From: Oscillospiraceae bacterium
GTDB taxonomy: Bacteria > Bacillota_A > Clostridia > Oscillospirales > CAG-272
Length of the DNA stretch: 40,243 nt
Direction: 5' to 3'
Assembly (NCBI GenBank): GCA_015064665.1
Contig: SVRU01000015.1
Location: 1-40,243, forward strand
Shown here: piece by piece, positions 17,479 to 24,894 of the stretch
Position numbering within the stretch: the stretch's first letter is position 1
Layout: each line of letters opens with the position of its first letter
The notes under the pieces: generated by a model
Database searches by the model: none
What the model was told of the DNA's origin: nothing
What the model saw: the letters and a program-made list of their open reading frames with translations, nothing else
Position numbers and translations under genes: made by a program

Positions 17479-18507
17479 TTAAAGTTTGTCTGCAAGATCG
17501 AGGATTAATTTTTCGGTTTTCTCCCAACCAAGACAAGGGTCGGTAATAGATTTTCCGAAAATATGCTCTCCGACGCTCTGCGCTCCGTCTTCAATATAGC
17601 TTTCAATCATAAGTCCCTTAACAAGACGTTTGATATCTGAATTCTGATTACGGCTGTAAACGATATCCTTGGCAATACGTATCTGTTCAAGATATTTTTT
17701 ACCCGAGTTGTTATGATTGGTATCAACTATAACGGAGGGGTTTGTAAGGTTGGATTTCTCGTAGAGCTCTTCCACCCTGAGAAGATCCTCGTAGTGATAA
17801 TTTGAAACGTTTCTTCCTGCATAGTCGATATATCCGCGAAGAATAGCGTGAGCATATGGGTTGCCGTCGCTCGTTACCTCCCAACCGCGATAAATGAAGG
17901 TATGGCTTGACTGCGCCGCAACAATGGAATTCATCATAACACCGAGATCTCCTCCAGTGGGATTTTTCATTCCAACGGGCGCACCTATACCGCTTGCAGT
18001 AAGTCTATGCTGCTGATTTTCCACAGATCTTGCGCCAACAGCAACGTAGGAGAGCAAATCCGAAAGATAACGGTAGTTTTCAGGATAAAGCATTTCGTCC
18101 GCACATGAGAAATCATAGTCGCGCAGAGCCTTCAAGTGAAGCTCTCTTATAGCAACTATTCCTTTATACATATCCGGCTTGGCGTCGGGATCGGGCTGAT
18201 GGAGCATACCCTTATACCCCTGCCCCGTTGTTCTCGGCTTGTTTGTATAGATGCGAGGAATAATGATAATTTTGTCCGATACCTGCTCTTCAATCCTTCG
18301 AAGACGGGAAATATATTCAAGAACAGGTTCGCTGTGATCAGCTGAACAAGGACCGATGACAAGAATAAACTTATCCGATCTGCCGTCAAATACGGCGCGA
18401 ATGCTTTCATCGCGCTCCGCCTTTATCTCTGCCATTCGTTCGGTCAAGGGATATTCCTCTTTTACCTCCTTGGGAATAGGAAGTTTTCTGTGAAAATTCA
18501 TTTGCAT
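17479..18507 (-). CDS. aroF: 3-deoxy-7-phosphoheptulonate (DAHP) synthase, AroF/G type
   Basis: First enzyme of the shikimate pathway, condensing PEP and erythrose-4-phosphate (342 aa, type I alpha, metal-dependent). Motifs are LVIGPCSADH, RIYTNKPRTTGQGYKG, VGARSVENQQHR, GMKNPTGGDLGV and VDTNHNNSGK. It starts at 18507 with AGAGGT 7 nt upstream and is immediately preceded by an attenuator with a Phe/Tyr-rich leader peptide. Together with tyrA this is a tyrosine/phenylalanine-branch operon. The subclass with GYKGMLHQPDP is common in Clostridia. Confidence 0.95.
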   Translation of the reverse strand: MQMNFHRKLPIPKEVKEEYPLTERMAEIKAERDESIRAVFDGRSDKFILVIGPCSADHSEPVLEYISRLRRIEEQVSDKIIIIPRIYTNKPRTTGQGYKGMLHQPDPDAKPDMYKGIVAIRELHLKALRDYDFSCADEMLYPENYRYLSDLLSYVAVGARSVENQQHRLTASGIGAPVGMKNPTGGDLGVMMNSIVAAQSSHTFIYRGWEVTSDGNPYAHAILRGYIDYAGRNVSNYHYEDLLRVEELYEKSNLTNPSVIVDTNHNNSGKKYLEQIRIAKDIVYSRNQNSDIKRLVKGLMIESYIEDGAQSVGEHIFGKSITDPCLGWEKTEKLILDLADKL

Positions 18508-18540
18508 GATATATACCTCTTTTGCGATCGGTTGTTATGA

Positions 18541-18593
18541 TTTTAAAACAACAGTCCGCATCCTATGTTGAAAACACGGTGAATGCGGACTGT
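18541..18593 (-). terminator. Attenuator terminator (3:4 hairpin) before aroF
   Basis: On the minus strand the arms 18593-18583 and 18561-18551 form a perfect 11-bp stem (ACAGTCCGCAT with ATGCGGACTGT), followed by TGTTTT. It lies between the leader peptide stop and aroF. Its 5' arm can also pair with a segment inside the leader peptide gene (18640-18651), which would prevent termination. Confidence 0.8.
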
Positions 18594-18616
18594 CCGTTTT
18601 GCTTTTTAAAGGAACT

Positions 18617-18694
18617 TTATTCCTTCAGGAGAACAAAATACGGGCAGTCGCTTGCAAAATAATAAAAACAATAATAGAATCCATGCTTTTTCAT
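18617..18694 (-). CDS. Phe/Tyr-rich leader peptide of the aroF-tyrA attenuator
   Basis: A 25-codon reading frame with AGAGGAG 8 nt before its ATG. Residues 6-13 read FYYCFYYF and residues 19-20 are YF, so 9 of 25 residues are Phe or Tyr. It ends 24 nt before the terminator stem. A ribosome stalled at the Tyr/Phe codons for lack of charged tRNA would free segment 18651-18640 to pair with 18597-18585 and block the terminator. This is the classic design of pheA/trp leader peptides. The assignment rests on composition, position and the alternative pairings, not on homology. Confidence 0.82.
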   Translation of the reverse strand: MKKHGFYYCFYYFASDCPYFVLLKE

Positions 18695-18767
18695 GACTGC
18701 CGCTCCTCTTTACTTAATGTTTTCATTAATCTGCGGTGGGATAATAAACATCTCATTACCCCATCGC

Positions 18768-18773
18768 ATTATA
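18768..18773 (-). promoter_or_regulatory. Candidate -10 box for the attenuator leader transcript
   Basis: TATAAT on the minus strand just after the ACT-domain gene stop, about 73 nt before the leader ATG. The -35 (GATATC at 17 nt) is poor, so read-through from the paaK promoter may also feed this operon. Confidence 0.4.
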
Positions 18774-18778
18774 ATACT

Positions 18779-19210
18779 TTACAGTTTGTTGATATCCGCT
18801 TCGGTTATCATCTTAAAGCCTGCATCGGTAAGCTTCTTTTCCGCAATCTCATTATTCTCTACGCGAAGAACAACGTACGCATGCTTTTCGGTACGTGCCA
18901 TAAACGCATAAAGATATTCAACGTTTATATCTGATTTGTCAAGAACGTCGAGCGCCTCTGTAAGTTTTCCAGGTTCATCACTTATCTTAACACCGACAAC
19001 GTCGATGACCTTGATAAGATATCCGTTTTCAAGAAGAACCCTCTCGGCTGTCATTTCATCGTTTACAATAAGACGAAGCATACCGAAATCCTGCGTTTCC
19101 GCAACGGAAAGAGCTCTGAGATTGATATTGTTTTTAGAAAGAATGTCGGTAACAGAAACGACAGTACCTTTCTTATTCTGAATAAAAACGGTTAATTGCT
19201 TGATTGCCAT
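18779..19210 (-). CDS. ACT-domain protein paired with arylacetate-CoA ligase
   Basis: 143 aa made of two ACT-like halves (IKQLTVFIQNKKGTVVSVTDILSKNNINL and VVGVKISDEPGKLTEALDVLDKSDINVEYLYAF). ACT domains bind small ligands, usually amino acids. This type commonly follows a phenylacetate-CoA ligase homologue in anaerobes and is presumed regulatory, with an aromatic amino acid as a plausible ligand. The start at 19210 is set by AAAGGAG upstream. It lies 20 nt after paaK in one T-box-controlled transcript. Confidence 0.88.
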   Translation of the reverse strand: MAIKQLTVFIQNKKGTVVSVTDILSKNNINLRALSVAETQDFGMLRLIVNDEMTAERVLLENGYLIKVIDVVGVKISDEPGKLTEALDVLDKSDINVEYLYAFMARTEKHAYVVLRVENNEIAEKKLTDAGFKMITEADINKL

Positions 19211-19230
19211 GTTCGTTACTCCTTTCAAAT

Positions 19231-20541
19231 TCAAATCAATTTACGTTTGTCGATTACACGAACCGCCTTGCCCTCGCTACGAGCAATAGTCTTAGGCGGA
19301 ACAAGATGTACTGACGGATTAATGCCAAGCATAGTCTTTAATGCACCTGCAAGGGATTTTTCCATCGCCATAACCTCGCCCACCTTGTCGGTAAACTTTT
19401 CGGGAGTCATTTCGACGTTGACATCAAAGGTGTCGTTATTTTTGACGCGATCAACAATTATCTGATAGTTAGGTTCATATCCTTCATTCAAAAGAACGGT
19501 TTCAATCTGACTTGGGAACACATTGACACCGCGAATAATCATCATGTCGTCGGTTCTGCCCATAGGCTTTGCCATCTTAATCAGCGTGCGTCCGCAGGAG
19601 CACTTTTTACGTGAGAGAACGCAGATGTCACGGGTGCGGTAACGAAGAAGCGGAAAAGCCTCCTTATCAAGAGATGTGAACACAAGCTCCCCTCGGCTGC
19701 CCTCCTGAAGAACCTCTCCCGTATCGGGATCAATAATTTCTGCATAGAAATGGTCCTCATTGACGTGCATTCCGGTCTGCTCTGAGCATTCAAATGAAAC
19801 GCCGGGACCGCTTGTTTCAGTAAGACCGTAAATATCGTATGCCTTTATACCAAGTGTTTTTTCGATGCCTTGGCGCATCTCTTCCGTCCAGGGCTCTGCT
19901 CCGAAGATGCCCGCCTTCAACGGAATATCATCAGGGCCGTATCCCATCTCCCTTAAGCTTTCGCCTATGTATGCCGCATAGGATGGAGTGCAACAAAGAA
20001 TTGTTGCCTGAAGATCTGTCATAAACTGAATCTGGCGCTCGGTATTACCGGACGAGAGCGGAAGCGTCAGGCATCCGACTTTATGTGAACCGCCGTTGAG
20101 TCCGGGCCCCCCCGTAAACAATCCGTAGCCGTAAGCGACCTGACATACGTCCTTTTTTGTGCCGCCGGCAGCAACTATTGCACGGGCGCAGCAATCCTCC
20201 CAAAGATCAATATCCTTCTGCGTATAAAATGCTACTACGCGGCGTCCGGTAGTTCCGGACGTTGATTGAATACGAACGCAATCCTCAAGCGGCTTTGCAA
20301 GCAGACCGTAAGGATATGCATCTCTCAGATCCGCTTTTGTAAGAAAAGGAAGCTTATGGAGATCGTCGATGCTCTTAATATCGTCGGGGGTTACACCTTT
20401 TTTGTCCATGAGATCGCGGTAATAGGATACGTTATCATAAACGTGCTTGACTTGTTTTACAAGCTTTTCCGATTGAAGCTCTTTCATTGCCTCTCTCGGC
20501 ATTGTTTCGATTTCTTCCTGGAAGTAATTTTGTTTTGCCAT
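19231..20541 (-). CDS. paaK: Phenylacetate-CoA ligase family protein (AMP-forming)
   Basis: 436-aa member of the ANL superfamily that activates arylacetates to CoA thioesters. Motifs are QSTSGTTGRRVVAFYT (P-loop/A3), IYGLTETSGPGVSFEC (A5), LLRYRTRDI (A8) and GRTDDMMIIRGVNVFPSQIE (A8 hinge). The ATG at 20541 has AAAGGA upstream; the frame is open further, but that part runs through the T-box terminator and cannot be coding. In anaerobes lacking aerobic phenylacetate degradation these enzymes probably handle arylacetates from amino acid fermentation. That role is inferred. Confidence 0.93.
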   Translation of the reverse strand: MAKQNYFQEEIETMPREAMKELQSEKLVKQVKHVYDNVSYYRDLMDKKGVTPDDIKSIDDLHKLPFLTKADLRDAYPYGLLAKPLEDCVRIQSTSGTTGRRVVAFYTQKDIDLWEDCCARAIVAAGGTKKDVCQVAYGYGLFTGGPGLNGGSHKVGCLTLPLSSGNTERQIQFMTDLQATILCCTPSYAAYIGESLREMGYGPDDIPLKAGIFGAEPWTEEMRQGIEKTLGIKAYDIYGLTETSGPGVSFECSEQTGMHVNEDHFYAEIIDPDTGEVLQEGSRGELVFTSLDKEAFPLLRYRTRDICVLSRKKCSCGRTLIKMAKPMGRTDDMMIIRGVNVFPSQIETVLLNEGYEPNYQIIVDRVKNNDTFDVNVEMTPEKFTDKVGEVMAMEKSLAGALKTMLGINPSVHLVPPKTIARSEGKAVRVIDKRKLI

Positions 20542-20589
20542 GTTCTTTTTCCTTTCTGTTTTCGAGCAATGTTCGGAGTGAAAGGACGA

Positions 20590-20876
20590 AAAACAAAAAG
20601 TCCTCTGCATTCCGAAAAGAATACAGAGGACGAGAATACAATCCCGTGGTACCACCTCAGTTCGCCGCCACCTCGCGATGACGACCTTTTCAGGTACTGG
20701 CATACCTTAGTTCTGTGACGGGAACACCCGTTGCATCCTAATACGGATTTCTCCGATTCAGCGCACTGCTAGCAGAATGAATTCGTGAAGGACGCCCCCT
20801 TTGCCTCGCACCGACCGGCAACTCTCTCCAGGTTCTTTCCAACCTACTGATTTCTGATCTCCGCATTTATGTGGAA
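20590..20876 (-). promoter_or_regulatory. T-box leader of paaK, probable Phe (UUC) specifier
   Basis: The T-box sequence AGGTGGTACCACGGG is at 20657-20643. The terminator stem 20631-20619 / 20612-20600 with a T-rich tail follows. Stem I shows the TTGCC...GGCAA apical hairpin. The specifier loop is bounded by CAGAA (20856-20852) and TTCTG (20777-20773) and contains AGTA (20848-20845) opposite GAA (20784-20782), the loop-E pattern. The next triplet is TTC (20781-20779), followed by A, pointing to tRNA-Phe. UGGU in the T-box bulge fits a tRNA with discriminator A. Uncharged tRNA would turn on paaK and the ACT gene. Confidence 0.88.
20600..20631 (-). terminator. T-box regulated terminator upstream of paaK
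   Basis: GTCCTCTG and CAGAGGAC arms, 13 nt each with one mismatch region near the loop, followed by TTTTTGTTTTT on the minus strand. It is mutually exclusive with the antiterminator formed by the T-box sequence. Confidence 0.88.
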
Positions 20877-20905
20877 ATTATAGCACTTTTTTACGAATAT
20901 GTCAA
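20877..20905 (-). promoter_or_regulatory. Consensus promoter of the T-box/paaK transcript
   Basis: TTGACA (20905-20900), 17 nt, TATAAT (20882-20877) on the minus strand, both perfect. The rest of the intergenic stretch (20906-21115) is A/T-rich and I see no gene or clear terminator in it. Confidence 0.88.
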
Positions 20906-21115
20906 GAACTTTTTTAAAAAAATAATTTTTAACACATTTCGAACAAATCTGTTTTCTTTTACTTTTGATAGGAATAAACTGTAACACTATTATACAACGT
21001 ATTTTTAAATTATTCAAACAGATAGTTTTGATGATTATCATTAAAAAATTCGATTATACTGAAATACACGGAATTTTCTTTCCGTTCTATCTTTCCGAAG
21101 GTTATCATTCGGTCT

Positions 21116-22264
21116 TTAATTCATCATCTCAAGCGCAAGAGCCTCCAGTGCCGCGCGGCTGTCATCCGACAAGGAGGATAGAATCTTTACGGTCGTATCT
21201 GCAAACGATATATCCTTGCACGACTCAAAAGATGCCTTCATCAGCTTTGCCGCCATAGGTGCCCAGCTTCCGTTTTCGATAAGTCCAACCTTGCGGTTGC
21301 GGTATCCCCTCTCACGAAGCCCATCAATAAACGCCTTAACAGGCGGGAATAAGTCTGCATTATATGTGGTTGACGCAAGAACAAGCTTCGGATATGCAAA
21401 CGCATATGCAATCGCCTCATGTATATCGCACCTTGAAAGATCAAAAAGCTTAACTTTAGTGCCCTTGCCAATACGGTCGGCAATCATTTCGGCAGCAGCG
21501 CGCGTGTTTCCGTATACAGATGCGTAAGCGACTGCAACACCGTCTTCCTCAGGTGTATATGATGCCCACTTAGTATATAAATCAATATAGTATCCTAAAT
21601 TCTTAGTCAAAACGGGACCGTGAAGCGGACAGATTATTTTTATATCAAGAGAAGCAGCCTTCTTAAGAACAGCACTTACCTGCGCTCCGTACTTGCCGAC
21701 AATACCAATATAATAACGCCTCGCCTCTTCTTTCCAATCATCATCTTCTGCTGCATTTCCGAACCTGCCGAAGCCGTCGGCTGAAAAAAGAACCTTGTCG
21801 CACTCATCATAAGTCATTATGACCTCGGGCCAATGCACCATGGGTGCTGAAATGAATGAAAGAGTGTGTTTTCCCAAAGAAAGCTTATCTCCCTCTTTGA
21901 CAACGAGTCTTCTGTCAACATAATCCGAGCCGTAAAAATTCTTCATCATCACGAATGCTTTTTCGGATGCAACAACCGTCGCTTTGGGATATCGCTTTGC
22001 AAATCCGACAATGTTTGAAGAATGGTCGGGCTCCATATGTTGAACGATAAGATAATCCGCATCGCGTCCGTTCAGCGCTTTTTCAACGTTGGCGAGCCAC
22101 GTCTCGCAAAATTCTCCGTCAGTAGTGTCCATAACAGCTATTTTTTCATCTATTATGGCATATGAATTATACGTAATACCGCAGGGAACCTTATACTGCC
22201 CCTCAAAAAGATCCTTACCACTATCGGTGACGCCAACATAAATTAGGTCTTTGCTTATTTGCAT
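21116..22264 (-). CDS. A-type flavoprotein (flavodiiron protein, FprA type)
   Basis: 382 aa. The N-terminal metallo-beta-lactamase-like domain carries the diiron ligands (QHMEPDHSS near residue 80, the HxExD motif). The C-terminal flavodoxin domain carries FMN-binding VYGNTRAAAE. These cytoplasmic enzymes reduce O2 (or NO) to water in anaerobes. The gene follows superoxide reductase 62 nt downstream, forming an oxygen-defence pair under one promoter. Confidence 0.94.
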   Translation of the reverse strand: MQISKDLIYVGVTDSGKDLFEGQYKVPCGITYNSYAIIDEKIAVMDTTDGEFCETWLANVEKALNGRDADYLIVQHMEPDHSSNIVGFAKRYPKATVVASEKAFVMMKNFYGSDYVDRRLVVKEGDKLSLGKHTLSFISAPMVHWPEVIMTYDECDKVLFSADGFGRFGNAAEDDDWKEEARRYYIGIVGKYGAQVSAVLKKAASLDIKIICPLHGPVLTKNLGYYIDLYTKWASYTPEEDGVAVAYASVYGNTRAAAEMIADRIGKGTKVKLFDLSRCDIHEAIAYAFAYPKLVLASTTYNADLFPPVKAFIDGLRERGYRNRKVGLIENGSWAPMAAKLMKASFESCKDISFADTTVKILSSLSDDSRAALEALALEMMN

Positions 22265-22326
22265 TTTGTTATACTCCGGATAAAAACAGATTTATAAACC
22301 ACGTATTTTGCTGATATAGGATTGAA

Positions 22327-22710
22327 TTATATATCGGCTTTCCAAAGACCGTGAAGATTGCAGTATGCATATGCTGCAACGGGCTTCTCATCAGAAAGAG
22401 CAAAGGTTATAACAGGCTCTTTTCCAACATCAAGACACTTGCGCTGACCGCCCTTGTCAGTCTGAAGATAAACCCAAAGAATACTGTGCTCTGCCACCAT
22501 GGGATGCGAAACCGAGCCAATATTAACGGTCACGGTATTTCCCTCAACCGAAACAACGGGAATATGCTTTTCATGGCTTGCTTCAACCTCACCGGGAAGA
22601 AGCTTGGTCATTTTCTGACCGCAACACATCATGGGAACTCCTGCATCGTTTATCATACCTATAAGATTGCCGCAATGCTCACAAACATAAAACTTATTAT
22701 TATCACACAT
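22327..22710 (-). CDS. Desulfoferrodoxin (superoxide reductase, class I/2Fe type)
   Basis: 127 aa. The N-terminal desulforedoxin-like Fe(Cys)4 site is CEHCGN...CCGQK (residues 9-12 and 28-29). The C-terminal catalytic Fe site has HEKHIPV, SHPMVAEHSI and CNLHGLW, giving the usual four His and one Cys ligands. It reduces superoxide to peroxide without making O2. A strong CGGAGG site precedes the start. It is the first gene of the operon with the flavodiiron protein. Confidence 0.96.
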   Translation of the reverse strand: MCDNNKFYVCEHCGNLIGMINDAGVPMMCCGQKMTKLLPGEVEASHEKHIPVVSVEGNTVTVNIGSVSHPMVAEHSILWVYLQTDKGGQRKCLDVGKEPVITFALSDEKPVAAYAYCNLHGLWKADI

Positions 22711-22737
22711 TTTATAATACCTCCGTTTTTAAAATAA

Positions 22738-22766
22738 ATTATATCATGTTTTAAAGAAAATTTCAA
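22738..22766 (-). promoter_or_regulatory. Promoter of the superoxide reductase-flavodiiron operon
   Basis: TTGAAA (22766-22761), 17 nt, TATAAT (22743-22738) on the minus strand, about 28 nt before the start codon. The surrounding sequence is A/T-rich, and I saw no clear PerR or Fur palindrome. Confidence 0.75.
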
Positions 22767-22796
22767 CATCTGCTTTATATTTTTTTCATAATTTTC

Positions 22797-23756
22797 CTAT
22801 TGGTCAAGATGCTCGAATATTTTTCGCCACACCAACTCATCCTGAGCAGTCATCATACTCCAGTCGAATGAAGCAACAAAATCAGCCTTCTCCTCTTTTG
22901 TCACATTCTTTTTCCTGAGAAGTTTTGCTCTTTCCTTTCCGAATTCTCGGAGCAGTTTTACCGCAGCGGCTGTATAATTAGGATTATGTCCCTTATTTTT
23001 GCAAAGCAAAAAGCTGATATTCTCCTTATCGGATAGAGCGCTCTTAAGCTTATCATAATGAATGCGGCGGCACATGGCGTCGTCCTCAGAATAAATCAAA
23101 AGTGATTTGGTTTGTGATTCTGCCAGAGTTTTTTCCGCGTTGAAGTCAACGAATTTCGGATTCGATTCCCTCTCAAGCCTCATAACAGCCTTGCGATATC
23201 CTGAAAGCATACCGCCGAAAAAGGTTTTAATCATTTCCTCAACGGAAACAAATCCGCACATTGCAACAATATGCGATATTTCCGGGTGAAGCGCGGAGAT
23301 ATTCATTGTCGAAAACGCGCCCCAGCTATGACCTATTACCGATATATCCGCTCCTTTAAACCGAACGTCTGCCTTGATAGCAGTAATACAGTCATTTAAA
23401 TCGCATAAAGAATGCGCTAAACCGCCCGGCGTTTTGCCGCCTGACTCCATGCATCCCGTGTGGTCGTATGCAAAGACGGTATATCCATGTTTGCATAGCT
23501 TCTCTATCTCTTTCATGTACGCCCTGTGTCCGCCGCCAAAGCCGTGGTCAAATACCACAAGCCTGTCGGCAATTGGATTTTCATACTGATAGACATACCC
23601 CTGAAGTATGTTTCCTTCAGAAGAAATAAAGCGGTACTCCTCTGCTGCAAGGCCCGGAAAATCCTTCGCAGAAAAATAAAACACCGTTTCGGTATCATCA
23701 CAACGGGTGTACATCATTCTCTTATATATATTTAGGATTTGTTTTTCAAATATCAT
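22797..23756 (-). CDS. Alpha/beta hydrolase (lysophospholipase/esterase-like)
   Basis: 319 aa. The core fold shows HGFGGGHRAYMKEI (oxyanion-hole region), AYDHTGCMESGG and the nucleophile elbow GHSWGAF. LLIYSEDDAMC then supplies a candidate acid Asp, and the catalytic His is probably that in NKGHNP. No signal peptide is seen, so it should be cytoplasmic. The substrate is unknown; serine aminopeptidase/monoacylglycerol lipase-type hydrolases are the nearest general group. It has its own promoter. Confidence 0.85.
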   Translation of the reverse strand: MIFEKQILNIYKRMMYTRCDDTETVFYFSAKDFPGLAAEEYRFISSEGNILQGYVYQYENPIADRLVVFDHGFGGGHRAYMKEIEKLCKHGYTVFAYDHTGCMESGGKTPGGLAHSLCDLNDCITAIKADVRFKGADISVIGHSWGAFSTMNISALHPEISHIVAMCGFVSVEEMIKTFFGGMLSGYRKAVMRLERESNPKFVDFNAEKTLAESQTKSLLIYSEDDAMCRRIHYDKLKSALSDKENISFLLCKNKGHNPNYTAAAVKLLREFGKERAKLLRKKNVTKEEKADFVASFDWSMMTAQDELVWRKIFEHLDQ

Positions 23757-23809
23757 ATAGAATTAACTCCGATTTGTTTTGTCACCGGGCTGACAAAGAT
23801 TGTGATTTT

Positions 23810-23838
23810 ATTATACTTCAATATTTAAAATTTATCAA
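23810..23838 (-). promoter_or_regulatory. Promoter of the alpha/beta hydrolase gene
   Basis: TTGATA (23838-23833), 17 nt, TATAAT (23815-23810) on the minus strand. A GGAG precedes the gene start. Confidence 0.7.
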
Positions 23839-23897
23839 GTACTTAAGAATTTATTTACAAAATTGTTTTTTACTGCTCTTTAAATTCCTTTTGCCTA

Positions 23898-23926
23898 TTG
23901 ACAAACAGATTTTTTTGTGATACAAT
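23898..23926 (+). promoter_or_regulatory. Promoter of the Mn riboswitch-mntP transcript
   Basis: TTGACA (23898-23903), 17 nt, TACAAT (23921-23926). It is placed immediately before the riboswitch aptamer. Confidence 0.82.
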
Positions 23927-23933
23927 TTTGCTT

Positions 23934-24055
23934 TGTTGAGGGAGTAGCAAGCGCACTTCTGCGCAGCAAGTCAACATACTGACCAAACGGTCTGGCTTGC
24001 TTTAATATGCGAGACTCATGTAAAGCCGCGATTGGCCATGCATGGAGTCTTTTTT
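23934..24055 (+). promoter_or_regulatory. yybP-ykoY manganese riboswitch
   Basis: The family-conserved elements are all present: GAGGGAGTAGC (23938-23948), GTCAACATA in the middle and the GAGACT loop (24011-24016). It stands before mntP, the most usual target. A possible terminator-like pairing joins AGACTCATG (24012-24020) with CATGGAGTCT (24041-24050) and runs directly into a T6 tract. This would compete with the aptamer's conserved loop, so Mn2+ binding should favour transcription into mntP. Confidence 0.9.
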
Positions 24056-24063
24056 CTTTGAAA

Positions 24064-24098
24064 CCAAGCATGGATATCCGCGCTTGGATTTTTTATTT
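24064..24098 (+). terminator. Second terminator hairpin in the mntP leader
   Basis: CCAAGC (24064-24069) pairs with GCTTGG (24082-24087), followed by ATTTTTTATTT. GCATGG overlapping its 5' side can instead pair with CCATGC at 24037-24042, a possible antiterminator. Confidence 0.65.
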
Positions 24099-24109
24099 CC
24101 GGAGGCGTT

Positions 24110-24694
24110 ATGAATCTTACATTCTCGTTTTTCTTTACAAGCATTTTGCTCGGTATAGGACTTGCCATGGATGCTTTCTCAGTATCACTGGCTAACGGAC
24201 TTAACGAGCCTTGTATGAAAAAGGAAAAAATCTGCGACATTGCAGGCATCTTTGCTCTCTTTCAGTTCGCTATGCCTATGATTGGCTGGATCTGCGTCTC
24301 AACTATTGCGCAGCTTTTCGGTGCATTTGAAAAATTTATTCCTTGGATAGCGCTCGTTCTGCTTTGTACTATCGGCGGTAATATGCTTTTTGAGAGCTTA
24401 AAGACAAAAGACTCATGCGAGGAAAAATCCGCAACGGGAATCGCCGCGCTGCTCGTTCAGGGCGTTGCAACATCTATTGATGCTCTCTCGGTTGGATTCA
24501 CAATCGCTGACCACAACGTATTTGAGGCGCTTCTGTCCTGTTTCCTTATCGGTTTCGTAACCTTCTTTATCTGTTTTGCGGGAATAGAAATCGGCAAAAA
24601 AGCAGGAACGAAGTTCGCGGGCAAAGCGGGCATTTTAGGCGGTGTCATACTTATATTTATTGGATTTGAAATATTTATAACGAGTTTATTTTAA
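24110..24694 (+). CDS. mntP: Manganese efflux pump MntP
   Basis: 194-aa inner-membrane protein with six predicted hydrophobic segments in two homologous halves. The duplicated Asp motifs GLAMDAFSVSLANG (residues 18-31) and TSIDALSVGF (near 120) are the family hallmarks. It exports Mn2+. GGAGG lies 4 nt before the ATG. Expression should be controlled by the Mn2+ riboswitch directly upstream. Confidence 0.96.
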   Translation: MNLTFSFFFTSILLGIGLAMDAFSVSLANGLNEPCMKKEKICDIAGIFALFQFAMPMIGWICVSTIAQLFGAFEKFIPWIALVLLCTIGGNMLFESLKTKDSCEEKSATGIAALLVQGVATSIDALSVGFTIADHNVFEALLSCFLIGFVTFFICFAGIEIGKKAGTKFAGKAGILGGVILIFIGFEIFITSLF

Positions 24695-24768
24695 ATAAAT
24701 GGCAGAATTCAGTACATAAATTCGGTTTTTTCGGATAAAATACTCTCAAACCAAAAAGGAGATTTTAA

Positions 24769-24894
24769 ATGAAAAACCAAAATCAGAACCAAAATCAGAA
24801 CCAAAATCAGAATCAAAACCAGAATCAAAACCAGAATCAAAACCAGAATCAAAACCAGAACCGGAATCAGAATCAAAACCAAAATCAGAACAAA
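24769..24894 (+). repeat. 12-nt tandem repeat encoding (NQNQ)n
   Basis: About ten units of 12 nt, in two synonymous variants. The minus strand of the same stretch is open too (Asp-Ser/Gly-Phe repeats), but this is a by-product of the repeat. Confidence 0.85.

Noticed and set aside
18599..18934. Plus-strand frames over the attenuator
   Set aside because: They lie antisense to the leader peptide, terminator and ACT gene and lack translation signals.
20266..20718. Plus-strand 150-aa frame across paaK start and the T-box terminator
   Set aside because: It crosses a strongly conserved RNA element and antisense paaK; no start signal.
21028..21045. Possible Fur-like palindrome (TGATGATTATCATTA)
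   Set aside because: The dyad is short, sits downstream of the flavodiiron gene on the minus strand and is far from any promoter. A/T-rich spacer chance is more likely.
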